Positions 44,734 to 54,889 of a stretch of 64,000 bases of DNA are shown piece by piece (the first letter of the stretch is position 1; every line of letters begins with the position of its first letter). Source of the stretch: Pyropia haitanensis (taxonomy: Eukaryota; Rhodophyta; Bangiophyceae; Bangiales; Bangiaceae); contig SDUX01000004.1 of the NCBI GenBank assembly GCA_008729055.1, positions 2,356,001 to 2,420,000 on the forward strand, read 5' to 3'. A program made the position numbers and the translations under genes. Below the pieces are notes generated by a model. That model saw only the letters and a program-made list of their open reading frames with translations, was not told where the DNA came from and did no database searches.

Positions 44734-45357
44734 AGCGTCGGCGGCGGCCTGCTGGGAGCCCGGCCAGTACGTTGGCCTGCGGCTGCGTGCGGCCGCGGCG
44801 GGCGCCCCCCCGACGCGGCGCACCGCGTACCTCACCTCCCCCCCGCCCGGGTCGGCCGGCGCGGTGCCGCCGCCCGCCGCCACGGCCGCCACCGCCTGGC
44901 GGGTGACGCTCGTGACGGGACGGGCGGCGGCGGCGGCGGCGGCGTCCGCGGCCGGTAACCGCGACGGCGGCGGCGACGGCGGCGGCGGCGGCGGTGCTGA
45001 TGGCGGTGGTGGCGACGCCGACGGCGGCGGCGGCGACGCCGACGGCGGCGGCCGCTCCCGGCTGGCGGCGCTCGCCGTCGGCGACCGCGTGGACGTGACG
45101 GCACCCGGCGGCACGTACACGGCCGCGCGGGGCGGGGCGGGCGTGGCCGCGACCGCGCGGACTGGGCGGGGCGGCCGCCGCCACGCGCCGCCGGCGGCGG
45201 TGTTTATTGCGTCCGAGGCGGGGGGGGTGGAAGTGGTGGCGCTGGCGCTCGCCGCCGCCGCCGCGGGGCGGCGGGTGGTGTGGGTGCGGGTGGGGGGGGC
45301 GGGGGGGGGGGGGGGGCCGCCGGGGCTCTTTCACACGGACCTTGCCGCCGCTGCCAA

Positions 45358-45390
<33 letters not shown>

Positions 45391-45634
45391 TGCCAGCGAT
45401 GGCGGGGGTGGCGGCGGCGGTGGCGGCGGCGGCAGTGACCGCAGCGGTGGTGTGACCGTCATGGCCGTGGCGGCCGTGGCCGACCTCGCCGCCGCGGTGG
45501 TCGGGCCGCCTGCCCTGGCGGGCGCCGAGTACTGGATCGCGTCCGCGCCCGTCGGTCTCGCCGTACCAGTCCGGGACGCGCTGGTGGGGGCAGGCGTGCC
45601 CGTCGGGCGCGTCCTCCACGCCGAGTACATTTGA
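43993..45634 (+). CDS. Divergent flavohaemoglobin
   Basis: Flavohaemoglobins join a globin to an FAD/NAD reductase and detoxify nitric oxide. ATG 43993 (MSAHVPPR) is followed by a C run where the frame slips -1. The globin then reads LLRATAPALRASGVALVHRF, FTHHPAAAAHFD; a second -1 slip at G run 44177-44190 leads to LLDRVAARHAARDL with the proximal His, and VLDAWDAAYAWLGGEL. The reductase follows: YAPFVVAARVEEP, PGQYVGLRL, then TAYLTSPPP, WRVTLVTGRA, VGDRVDVTAPGG, FIASEAGGVEVVALAL and a final GVPVGRVLHAEYI. Corrected length is about 547 residues. Several hallmarks are lost: B10 Tyr is Ala, RxYS is RTAY, and the NAD loop GVGxTP is AGGVEVV. Poly-Ala/Gly insertions separate the blocks. Family membership is clear from order and spacing; enzyme activity is doubtful. 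Confidence 0.78.
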
Positions 45635-46112
45635 CAGCAGGACGGCAGAAGGAGGGGGGGAGGGGGGGGGTGCGAGGGGGATGAGGACCGAGTTGGCTAC
45701 CGTATCATCGTACGTACGGCACAGTAGGGTGCCCTCGCGCCATCACACGAAGGCGGGAAGGGCCGTGGGGATGAGCCACGTGTCGTTGGTCGCTTCAGGT
45801 CACTGCCCACCGCACTTGTCATGTACGCCGTGGGAAGTACTGCATGCAAATCCACTCCCTCAGTCGCAGTCACCAGCCAGTCGGGCGCTCACCGCCCCCA
45901 AAGGTGTCGCCTTCGACCCCTTCGCCTGCGGGTAGCGCTTCCCTGCTGTGCCCAACCGATCGGCACGGACGCGGTTGCCCGTGGCTGGCCAAAGGGCTCC
46001 AGCCGCCTTTCCCCCCATCTGTTTCTCCAGCCCCCCCCCCCCCTCCCCCAACCTCCCACTGCCGCCGCCGCCGCGGACGCGCGGGTTCCACTCGCGCGCC
46101 GGGGGCCCCGCA
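45635..46112. promoter_or_regulatory. Upstream region of V-ATPase subunit C gene
   Basis: This 478-base gap lies between the flavohaemoglobin stop and the next start. G runs cluster at 45653-45671. The rest has moderate GC, with a C run at 46032-46043 close to the start. No specific site is identified. Confidence 0.35.
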
Positions 46113-47838
46113 ATGGCGCCGGCGGTCGTTTGGCTGGTCGCGGCGCCCAACCGGCGGCCGCCGCCGTCGCTCGCCACGGGCGCGACCGCCACCTCTTCGT
46201 ACGAGGTGCTGAAAGAGTCGCTTGGCTCGGGCGGTGGGGTGACGGCGGCTGTCCACCGGATGCACCTGCCGACGCTGCGCGTCGGCACGCTCGACAGCCT
46301 CATCGCCGCATCGGACGCGCTCGCCCGCGACGAGAAGACCGTGGACAGTGTCGTGGAGCGGCTCCTGCGACAGGCGCGGGAGCTGCAAGAGGATGAGGTA
46401 CGTTCGGGGAGGGTGGGCGTGAGGGGAGAGGGGGGGCGGGGGGGTGGGAGGACGGGTGCGGCAGGTTCGGGGGAGTGAGATGGAGGCGGTGGAGGGGTGG
46501 GGAGGGCGGGGGGAGGGGTTGGTGCTGACCCGGGTGGGGTACCGTTGAGGGGGCGGCGGCGTGTTTTTCCGCGGGGTCGCATAATTTCTTCTGGTGCCTG
46601 TGGGTCGTGTGGCGAGCCGCGTGGCGGCACGGCTGGTTGCTCGGTGTTGCGGCGTGACCGGTGTGAGGCCGGGACGGCATTTTGGTAGCGCGCAGCTGCC
46701 CGTCGTCTACACCCATGGTGCTATTGATTTTTGTGTGGCCGCGGCGGCTGTGCACCACCCTTTTGTTGCTGTCTGAGGCGGCCACACTAACGCATTATCC
46801 TTGTGCTACCACGGCCGCCTCTCGTTCGCACTGCGCGTCCTCTCTGTGGCTGCTTTTGTTTCGTTATTGTGGGTCGGATTGAACCGGTTGGTGCAGTCCT
46901 ACACGCCGCTCATTGAAGGTGTCCCGGCTGCCTCTTATGTCCGGTCGTTCCGCTGGGATGAGGCGAAATTCACGTCGTCGGACACCCTGGACGCGGTGCG
47001 CGCGGCGCTGCTCGAGTCGGCATCCCGCCTGGAAGCGGGGCTGAAGGTGCGGCTGGCCGACTACACGGCGGCAAAGCAAGCAGTGACGGCCATTGCTCGG
47101 CGCACCGGGGGCAACCTGCTCTCCCGCTCCCTGGCGGGCATTGTCAAGGGCGAGCACGTCATGGCCCCGTCGTCTGAGCATCTGACGACGGTGTTTGTGG
47201 TCGTGCCGCGCTTTTCCACCGACGAGTTCCTCGGCGAGTACGAGAGCCTGTGCGTCCCACCACCAGCGTCGGCGGACGCGCCCGCCACGGACGCGTCCAA
47301 GTTCATGGGGGTCGTCCCCCGGTCGGCCGTGCCGGTGATCACGGACGGGGACCACGCGCTGTACGCGGTCACGCTCTTTCGTGCGGGGGTGGAGGCGTTC
47401 AAGATGGGTTGCCGTGACCGGCGGTATACGGTGCGGGAGTACGAGTTCACCGAGTCCGCCGCGGGTGACGCGGAGGAGGAGGCCAACCGGGTGGCCGCGG
47501 AGGCGTCCTCGTCGGCGGCAGCGTTTGGGTCATGGACGTCCACGGCCTTCGCGGAGAGCTTCATGGTGGCGGTGCACCTCAAGGCGCTGCGGGTGTATGT
47601 GGAGAGCGTCCTGCGCTACGGCCTGCCGGTGGACTTTGACGTTACGGCAGTGTTTCCCGTGGGCTCCAAGGGCGTCTCCCGGGTGCGGAAGCAGCTGGGT
47701 GAGATGTACGCGCACCTCGCGGGGGGGCGTGGGGGGGGCGGCGGCGACGCCGACGGGGTCATGGTGCCGGGCATCATGTCAGACAAGGAGTTCTTCCCGT
47801 ACGTCAGCGTGGACGTGATTATGCCGTCTGAGGCGTGA
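46113..47838 (+). CDS. VMA5: V-type proton ATPase subunit C
   Basis: Subunit C sits on the peripheral stator of the vacuolar proton pump and controls V1-Vo assembly. Exons are 46113-46397 and 46897-47838, both phase 0, donor GTACGT and acceptor GTGCAG, giving 408 residues (yeast and animal forms are about 380-390). Family motifs run throughout: VWLVAAP at the N-terminus, LRVGTLDSLIAASDALARDE, RSFRWDEAKF, GNLLSRSLAGIVKGEHV, HLTTVFVVVPRFSTDEF, GVVPRSAVPV, FAESFMVAVHLKALRVYVES, VLRYGLPVDFDV and FFPYVSVDV near the end. A short Gly-rich loop (AGGRGGGGGDAD) is the only low-complexity insertion. There is no homopolymer frame break, so this is one of the cleanest genes in the window. Confidence 0.95.
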
Positions 47839-48855
47839 CCGTGGATGCCTTTTGGACATAGCGTCCGTGAGACAATGTAGTAAGACCCACGTTTTTAATC
47901 GCTCTACAGAAGTTGTTTTCGCGGCGTCGTTGCGCACCCCAGCTTGCGCCAGCTGGTCAGTGGCCATCAAGCCTCTACTGTTTTTCGAGCACGACGGAGC
48001 GGTCAGCACCTGCGCGCCTGCTTCCCCTCGAGTCCGAACGGGGGGTGCGCGAGAGCGCGTGCTGAACTGCGTTCACGGCAACAGCACTGAACAGCACAGA
48101 CGTACGGCGACGGCGTTGAGGGCACGTCTCGACGGAGGAACTCGGGCGTGTCTCAGACAAAGAACAGAGGCAGAGAGCTTTCCTATTGGTCGTGCATTTT
48201 GTCTGATCGTCAAGACAGGGTATGTCTGGCTGCGTGCGCGCACGGAATGACAGCCTGTGTTTTGTGCATTCGCAGACACTTTCCAGATGTGTCGTCAAGA
48301 CACGCTCTGAGCAGGGCAGACGTGTGCATCGCTCTTCTTCTTTTGCCTCGTCCCACGTGTTCCCGACGCCGCCTGACAGTAACTACCTCTGTGGACGGGG
48401 GAGCCAATAGACGCAGATAAATTTTCGGAAGGCTCCGAATTACGTGTCACACAAGGAGGCAAAGAAGAAAGCAAGGCGAGCCCGCTCACCCGTGTACCAG
48501 TGGGACTCGGAGCGGGGAGAAGCAACGCGAACGCGTGTGACAAAGAAGGGGTCAGGGCGAGAAGGCCCAGGCCCAGAGGAGAGAGAGAGACGCAGAGGGA
48601 GAGGCGGGCGGGCCGCGCGAAAGAAGGGGCGGACGTGCCGGACAAGCCGAGCAGGCCATGCTGCCAGCGCGGCGGGCCAGGCAAGAGGCCGCCCAACCCC
48701 CCCGCGTCGCACCCGGAAGGTACTCCTCCGCCAGACACCCAGGGACACAGGTGGCCCGCGTGCCAGCGCGGCGTCACCGCGAGGCCCGCTGGCAGCGGGC
48801 TGGGACCTGCTGCGCCAGCACCCGCTGCCAGAGGGGCCCGCGGCAACACCACTCA
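47839..48855. other. Intergenic region downstream of V-ATPase C
   Basis: Composition is moderate to 48430, with no supported frame. From 48440 to 48850 the plus strand is purine-rich (AGAGAGAGAG and similar) and gives a Lys/Arg-rich open frame that I regard as chance. No RNA gene is recognised. Confidence 0.45.
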
Positions 48856-48904
48856 GCGCAGTGGGTGCCAAACCGTTTCAAAAAAAAACCTGCTTTTCCG
48901 TTGC
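48856..48904 (+). repeat. Dispersed repeat, copy 1 (with A9 core)
   Basis: This 49-base stretch, GCGCAGTGGGTGCCAAACCG onward with an A9 core and a CCTGCTTTT end, recurs inverted at 50018-50067. The two differ at about five positions. Related sequence extends on the 5' side (CAACACCACT versus CAACACTACT). Confidence 0.85.
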
Positions 48905-48983
48905 TTGGCCCGACCCGTAAGCGGTTGTCAACGTCTATTTTGACAGTGTGAGCCCTGCTTTTTCCGGAATTTTTTGTTTTGAT

Positions 48984-49900
48984 TTACATGGGTGGGTGTC
49001 GGTCCGTCGACGGAGTGCATCTCATGCGGGGAGAAGCGCCTCGAGCTGAGCTGTCTGGGCGTACAAAATCACCCATGACGACGAACCGAAACGCTTCACT
49101 GTAGGGCTCCATGCAATCCGCGTCTTGGAAGGTTGCCAACGACCGCAAGGTGGCTTGCGGGCCGCCGCAGAGGATCTTGCGGAATCGCGTCTGCATGGGC
49201 CATTGCGGCGAAAATCTCCCGCTCTCTGCGGAGCCCGGGGGTAAGAACAGTGACGTTGAGGGAGACGCCTTGACGAGGCGCTTGACCACCCGGCTTGGGC
49301 GGATGGCGTAGCGCGAAGGGGTGGCACCCTCTTCCCCCCCCCCTCCACTCCGCTCACGGGCTTCTCTGCCCGCAGGAGCCCCCCTCACCTTCACTCCCCC
49401 ACGCCCGTCCGCCCCCTCCCCCGTTCTCGTCCGTGGGGGTCGCATTGATGACGGCTTTTCGGGGCGCTGCGGAGCGGCAGCCGCTGCAGGCTGTTGTAAC
49501 TGGTAACGGTGGCGCGGTTCGGGAAGGGTTCCCGCCGTCAACTTCGCTTCAGCCGATAGTAGCTCCCTATCCCACCTCCCCCTTCCCTCAGCTCGCCTCC
49601 GCTTTCCCCTCGCTCTCAACGGTAGGTATCGCCATGAGGGCGGCATCCACGGAGGCGTAGAAGCCGGACCTTGACTGCCTGCGGCAGAAGGTGGAAATAC
49701 TCCGCCTTGAGGTGTGCGTCTCCACTGCGGTGCTGGCGCAGGTAAACGAGCAGCTGCTGTCTCAGCGGAAGAGCGAGAACCCGGCGCTGGTCCAGGTAGC
49801 CAAGACGGGCCATGGCTTTGAACACCTGTTCCGTCCCGGCCTCTGATTGAGTACACTCCGACGGTTGTTGACAGTCGCGGCATGGGAGATTTTCGCAAAG
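48984..49900 (-). pseudogene. Cyclic-nucleotide-gated/KAT-type channel C-linker fragment
   Basis: One minus-strand block (about 49900-49651) reads FKAMARLGYLDQRRVLALPL, RQQLLVYLRQ and AEYFHLLPQAVKVRLLRL. This resembles the C-linker that joins the pore of HCN/KAT/EAG channels to their cyclic-nucleotide-binding domain (family pattern LP..LR..+..+...E..+L..LP..L+). A second block (about 49225-48984) reads RFRKILCGGPQATLRSLATF, DADCMEPYSEAFRFVVMGDF, like the start of the binding domain. An intron with a GTGGAT donor and a CGCAG acceptor could join them in phase. The rest of the binding domain and all membrane segments are missing, and one copy of a dispersed repeat lies just 3'. A truncated remnant is most likely, but the match is by eye. 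Confidence 0.35.
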
Positions 49901-50453
49901 GGCCACGCAAGAATGACAAACTTGCGGACGCAAGCAGACTCCGCACAAAAATTTTGCTTGTCCTAGCAGACTGGCTTGCGTGAAAGCAAGATCCCACGCA
50001 ACCCCGCAAGGGGGACCGCAACCGAAAAAGCAGGTTTTTTTTTCAGACGGTTTAGCACCCACTGCGCAGGTAGCGCGTCCCGCCGGTTCGGTTGAAGTAG
50101 TGTTGCGAGCGGGTGGGGTGTCGGCAGACAATAGACAATTACCCTCATGTTGGGGCAAAATGAAGCATAGCCGATCGACTGGCCATTGGGCCGTGCCCTG
50201 ACCGACGCACCATCCGAGGTGTCCGGCTGACGACGCAGCGGCATTGCTGTTGTCAGCGCTGCATCGCTGGCGAGGCAAGGCACAGGAGACTCTCAAGCGG
50301 GAAGGGGGGGGAGGGCGCGCGGCGTGCCGGCCCGCTCCGCCCTGTCCCCGTGTGCGGACAGAGTGCTGGCGGTGCGGGGTCGGCCGTTCTTGACGGCGGC
50401 CGTCCGTATCCCCCCGTCACCTCAATTCAGTCCCCTCCCCGCCTTCCATTCAG
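49901..50453. other. Short intergenic stretch holding the second dispersed-repeat copy
   Basis: Apart from the inverted repeat copy at 50018-50067, nothing is recognised. The end of the stretch (50420-50453) looks like intron: pyrimidine-rich, with CAG at 50428-50430 and 50451-50453. Confidence 0.4.
50018..50067 (-). repeat. Dispersed repeat, copy 2 (inverted)
   Basis: It is the reverse complement of the copy at 48856-48904, including the nine-base T tract and the GCGCAGTGGGTGCT end. The pair encloses about 1.1 kb with the channel-like fragment. Confidence 0.85.
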
Positions 50454-51054
50454 CCTGTTTGACGGCGGTGACGCGGAGGCAGCCGGTGACCGCGCGGCAG
50501 TGCTCTACGACTGGCACACCACCATGGGGGTACGCGCGGCTCTCTGCTTCTTGTAGGGCGCCTTGCTCCCTTTGACGTCGATGTTGGCTGTCGTTCCACA
50601 ACGCGGTCTTCCCTCGGCGTGCCCGCGGGCCGTCTGCTTGGAGAGTGCCGACAGGCGCGGCGGTCTGGCTGTAGGTAGCGTTCGATGATGGTCCATGGCT
50701 GACGTGGCCTTTCTCGTTCTTGTATTTGATATGGTGACCTCTTCGTGTCCTTGTATCCGACGTGGTTGTGGCACCGCGTGGTGGGACGACAACGCTCGCC
50801 TCGTTGGTCACGTTGACTTCCCATCTCCTTCCCCTCGCCCCACCCCCCCTGTCTGCCACTGTCCTTGCTTCCCCCTCCCGTGTGCGCCCACCCCGCAGTC
50901 GGTCTTTTCCCGTTCTGATTCCGGTGGAGGCGTCGGGTTTCGCGACCCTATGCTACGAGACCAGGCTACCCACGACGTCGCGGACGTGTGCCTTGGCGGC
51001 TGCATTGGCGCGACCATCACCGGCTGCATCACCTGCTGCTTCCAAGGCACCTAG
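50454..51054 (+). CDS. Two 3'-terminal exons of an unknown protein
   Basis: Exon A is 50454-50529 (after TTCCATTCAG, before GTACGC) and exon B is 50899-51054 (after CCCCGCAG, ending in TAG). They join in phase 0 to give LFDGGDAEAAGDRAAVLYDW, HTTMG, SVFSRSDSGGGVGFRDPMLR and a Cys-rich hydrophobic tail with CLGGCIGATITGCITCCFQG. Exon A begins in phase 2, so at least one upstream exon is missing from this model. Splice sites agree with others in the window, which is the main support. The tail could be a membrane segment or acylation site. I do not recognise the family. Confidence 0.4.
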
Positions 51055-51750
51055 GGATAACCGCGCCACGGCGGTCGCCTCGTTGACCCCTTTCCCCAAG
51101 GGTGGGGAGCTTGACTGGCGGGCAGGAGAGCGAGCGGTGATCGGCAAGGGAGATGGCCACCCGGCGGGCTGCCCGCGTTGGTTCAACAGGGCTCGCGAGT
51201 TCCGCACCAAGGAGCAGGACGGGACTGCCCGGAAGCAATGGCTGCTCCACTCGCGGCACGCCGCCCCCTGGTCTCCCACACTAAACCTGGTTGAGCGTGG
51301 CGGGGCGAGCAGCCGCCGCGAATAACCACCGACGATGAAAAATAAGAAAAGATGTCGTTGGCGTCGATATGAAACGGCTTCTGGTGACTGTGGAGGCGGC
51401 AAGCAGCCGGCGCCTCTGACGCGGTCGCTCTCCACCCTCTTCCCCGCCGCGTCCCGATAGGCGCCATGGACGGCCCGCGCAATCGGTGGCGGGGATGAGG
51501 TGGGCCACGGGCAAAGCCGCCACGGTGGTGCCCCACCTGGTCGCGCCTCCGGCCAGAGGCACCCACCGTGACAGCCGGTGGTGGGCGAGCCCGGGGTCGC
51601 CGCCGACCGTGGCGGCAACCGCAACGGGCGTCTCGCTCCTTTGTATGGGAAAGACAGATGTCGGCGAAGCACTGGAAGGGTAGCACGGCGGGCACAGTGG
51701 GGTCTATATGGGACCCCTGCAAGACGCGGGTGCCAGCGGTGCAGCACGTC

Positions 51751-51829
51751 AGACCAAGGTTGGCGAATCCGCGGCGCATCCGCCGCCGTCGCCGCTGTGG
51801 CTGCGCGTCGGATTCGCCGACCTTGGGCT
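51751..51829. repeat. 27-bp imperfect inverted repeat
   Basis: Arms 51751-51777 and 51803-51829 match at 23 of 27 positions around the core GGCGAATCCG, with a 25-base spacer. Confidence 0.7.
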
Positions 51830-52041
51830 GGGAGGATACAGAGATTGGGACACCACCCTCAGCTCTTTCCTCGCAGCCTGCAGCGGCTTCATTTACGCAG
51901 ATGGTGCTGCCAATGCCGCATGCAGCCTCCTCAGCCTGGTGTTCTACCCCCCACTTTCGTTTCCATCACGCTCCTCCCCTGTGCTCTGTTCTCGGAGTCC
52001 CTCTACCGCCCACCCATCGACTGCAGCGGTGCGATACGTGC

Positions 52042-52098
52042 TTTACACTTGCGTACACCTCGTGCCTGCCTAGGGCACGAGGTGTAGGTACGTGTAAA
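52042..52098. repeat. 25-bp hairpin upstream of the C2-domain gene
   Basis: Left arm 52042-52066 and right arm 52074-52098 share perfect outer (TTTACAC) and inner (TACACCTCGTGCC) blocks around a five-base mismatch bubble, with a 7-base loop TGCCTAG. It lies about 400 bases before ATG 52498. Confidence 0.8.
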
Positions 52099-52497
52099 TA
52101 CGTAATTCAATGTCTATGAGCGCGACATCACCGTAGCTCGCTCACCAACACGTACTCGCTCATTGCTGTACTGTACAGCACGAGTACTGGGTACACGCTC
52201 AGATGCTCTCGCTATCTTTTGAGCCAACGCACAGGGTCAAGTCTTTTTTGGCGGGGACCGTACAGCGCACGAGACTGGCTCCGTCGCGACGGGCCGTTTG
52301 TTGGCTGTCCCAGCTCGCGCGCGGCCTCGAGGCGCGCGTGGGGCGCTGCTCGTGCCGACGTGCGTCGCTTCTTCGCGCCCCAAACTGACTTCATCTGCGA
52401 GCGGTGCGTCGCCTCTTTTCTCTGACCGCGCCGCGTGAGTGGCCCTGGACACCGAGTTGCCTCTGGCAGCTGTTGTCACCCTGCGGTCGCCTGCGAC

Positions 52498-54393
52498 ATG
52501 GCGCAGCCGGTGCAGTTCCCGCTGCGCCTCCGCCTGCTCCGCGGCCGCCACCTCCGGCGGTCCGACTGGACGACCGGCGAGGCGGACCCGTACGTCGAGG
52601 TGTGGCTGGCCGAGGGCGGTCAGAAGCAGCGCACGCGGGTGGCCTCCAACACCCGGTGCCCGCTGTGGAACCACGACTTCAACTTCATCGTGACCACCGG
52701 GGACGTGGACACCCTGCACGTGCAGGTGTACGATGAGGACATTGGGAAACGGGATGAGCTGCTGGGGGAGGTGGCCATTCCCGTGTCCAAGCTGCTGCGC
52801 CTGGCGCGTGAACCACCGGCGGCGGCGGCGTGGGGCGGGAGCGCCGGCTGGCCGGGCTATGGCCATCCAGGTGGGGTGGGGGCGGGGGGCCATGGGTGCC
52901 AGGCCTGGGGCGGGTACCCAGCGCCCCCGCCTGGGGCCTCGGCGGTCGGCCATGGACACCCGCTGCCCGGTGCGGCACACCATGCAAACCCGTACCCGCC
53001 TCCTCCGCCAGTGCCACTGGAAGTGGACGCTTATGGGCGGCCACTGCCACCGCCGCACATCCCACCGCCACCGTACGCCCCGGGGTGGGCACCCACTGGT
53101 CCCGCTCTACAGCCTGGCTACACGTACCCGCCGGCGGCGGCGCCGCCAAGCCGCGTTCCACCGCCTTCGTCCATCTCTTGTGGGGCCGCGTCGAGCCAGT
53201 CGCCCCCCGACGGGCAGTCGCCAAAGAAGTCGTCGCGGAGGACGCTGTCATCGTCGCTGTCGGGGAGGGGCCTGGACAAGGTGCGAGAGTCGCTGGTTGC
53301 GCTGGCCGCCAACGCGGAGTGCGACGCGCCAGGCGCCTCGGCGTCGTCCCGGTCGGTGTCAGCTGTCCGGGTGCATGGCGTGCCGAGCCGCCCCCCCCAT
53401 CACACCGGTGGCATTGACCACTACGAGACCCATCTGTTTGCCGAGGCACCCTCTGCCTACCACGCCGACACGCCGCTGCTGTCTTCTCCGCTTCTTGCCG
53501 CTGGCTACTCGGCGGAATGGTACTCGCTGACCCCGGAGCGGTGCGGAGAGGTTGCCATCGCGGTGGTGCCTGACGAGCAGCTCGCCCGCCACCGTGGCGG
53601 CCCCTATCGAGGTATCCCAAGCCTGCCTGTCAACATCCCCTTTCAAATCTACCGTACAACGTTGCTGACCAAGGCGGCGTCCAGCTTCCCCACCTACACC
53701 CTTCAATTGCACTCTGTGCGTTCGGTTTTTGGGGCGATCCGCTGCCCGTGGAACCGGTCGTACCCTGCCGCCCAGCAGATTTTTTCTGCCGGCCCGCAGG
53801 CGTTCATGGTGCGCAGCCTCATCAAGGCACAACACGCGCGGCTGTGCGGCGGCGGCATCGCGCTGGACGACGGGGTGGTATCGTCAATGCGGCGGGCCCT
53901 GGCGGGTCAGACGGGCGCGATTGCAACGGCGGCGGAGTTTTTCGCGCTCGTCCACAGTGGCGTCCGCGGTAGCAAGAGCCGCTTCTTCACGTACGTGCTC
54001 CTCGCAGGCGACCGGACGGGGTGCGCGCGGCTGCGCTTTTCCGAGACGGGCGCCAACTTCTTTGACGACGCCCGGAGCAAGCACGCCGTCCACAGCAACG
54101 CTGCGGAGGAGGTGGTGTACTCGGGGGAGTTTCACATCCGCACGCACGTGCGGGAGGCGGAGGCTGCAGCAGCGTCGGCAGTGGTGGCGGGTACGACGGG
54201 CCCGCCGCCGCGGCCACCGACGTTGGTGCTGGACAATGGCAGCGGCACGTATGCGCCCGATAAGAAGCACCTGCCCCTTTTGCGGCATGTGTTTGAGCGC
54301 AACTTCCCGGCCATGGACGTCCAGGCGGTAGACTTCCGAGGGCCCGAGGTGGCCGCCGCCAAGCAGGAAATCAAGGAATACGGCATTATATGA
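52498..54393 (+). CDS. C2-domain protein with conserved DNGSGTY C-terminal region
   Basis: ATG 52498 opens 631 intronless codons. Residues 1-105 are a C2 domain (calcium-dependent membrane binding): LRLRLLRGRHLRRSDW, GEADPYVEVWLAEGG, NTRCPLWNHDFNF and VQVYDEDIGKRDELLGEVAI, with the expected Asp ligands in both loops. Residues about 105-250 are Pro/Gly/Tyr-rich. The rest is a folded-looking region without low complexity, including FPTYTLQLHSVRSVFGAIRC, SRFFTYVLLAGDRTGCARLR and, near residue 577, LVLDNGSGTYAPDKKHLPLL then FERNFPAMDVQAVDF. I recall similar DNGSGTY regions in uncharacterised fungal and protist proteins but know no function. No frame break occurs. Confidence 0.8.
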   Translation: MAQPVQFPLRLRLLRGRHLRRSDWTTGEADPYVEVWLAEGGQKQRTRVASNTRCPLWNHDFNFIVTTGDVDTLHVQVYDEDIGKRDELLGEVAIPVSKLLRLAREPPAAAAWGGSAGWPGYGHPGGVGAGGHGCQAWGGYPAPPPGASAVGHGHPLPGAAHHANPYPPPPPVPLEVDAYGRPLPPPHIPPPPYAPGWAPTGPALQPGYTYPPAAAPPSRVPPPSSISCGAASSQSPPDGQSPKKSSRRTLSSSLSGRGLDKVRESLVALAANAECDAPGASASSRSVSAVRVHGVPSRPPHHTGGIDHYETHLFAEAPSAYHADTPLLSSPLLAAGYSAEWYSLTPERCGEVAIAVVPDEQLARHRGGPYRGIPSLPVNIPFQIYRTTLLTKAASSFPTYTLQLHSVRSVFGAIRCPWNRSYPAAQQIFSAGPQAFMVRSLIKAQHARLCGGGIALDDGVVSSMRRALAGQTGAIATAAEFFALVHSGVRGSKSRFFTYVLLAGDRTGCARLRFSETGANFFDDARSKHAVHSNAAEEVVYSGEFHIRTHVREAEAAAASAVVAGTTGPPPRPPTLVLDNGSGTYAPDKKHLPLLRHVFERNFPAMDVQAVDFRGPEVAAAKQEIKEYGII

Positions 54394-54889
54394 CGGCCGT
54401 GTTGGCACACTGTACGTACGCTCTCTGCTAAACGTGCGGTTGTACCTTGCTCCTGGCTCCCATCGCGACGTTCGTCTTGCGTGCGCTGCTGTGCGCGCGA
54501 CAGAGTTCGACACCCGTCGGGTTCTGCACACCGTTGCCCGCATCGGGCGCGTCATTGCGCCAGTGTCCGTGTGCTCGCGCCTGCTGTGTGCACAGATTGC
54601 GCAGAGATGTCGTCCATATGCATGCTCGAGAAGGTGCTTGAGCGGTGCTTGTTAATTTGCGTTAAAAGGGAGCGGGAAGACGGCCAGGGGTCCGTCTAAA
54701 TGGGTACAAAATAGAGCGCGGGCATCCACCTAGCGACGGCAACCGCCAGGCGCCGCCCCAGCGTGTAGCTCCGACAGACCAGCTTGCGTGCTACAAACCG
54801 CCACCGGCTCCCAGTGCAGGGGTCAGCCAGGGGAAGTGCATGGGACACGGCGCGTCGCACAATCACCGAGAGCAGTGAGCGACCCCCAC
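54394..54889. other. Convergent intergenic gap
   Basis: The C2 gene and the propeller gene end on either side. Composition is moderate and no frame or structure stands out. Confidence 0.5.

Larger units (their letters stand above)
51055..52497. other. Intergenic region with two imperfect hairpins
   Basis: Two inverted repeats lie here (51751-51829 and 52042-52098). The segment 52100-52200 is AT-richer, with a TGCTGTACTGTACAGCA palindrome near 52165-52181. The part from 52200 leads into the C2 gene. No frame is convincing. Confidence 0.45.

Noticed and set aside
48444..48920. Lys/Arg-rich 158-codon frame
   Set aside because: It translates a purine-rich tract and runs into the dispersed repeat; no conserved feature.
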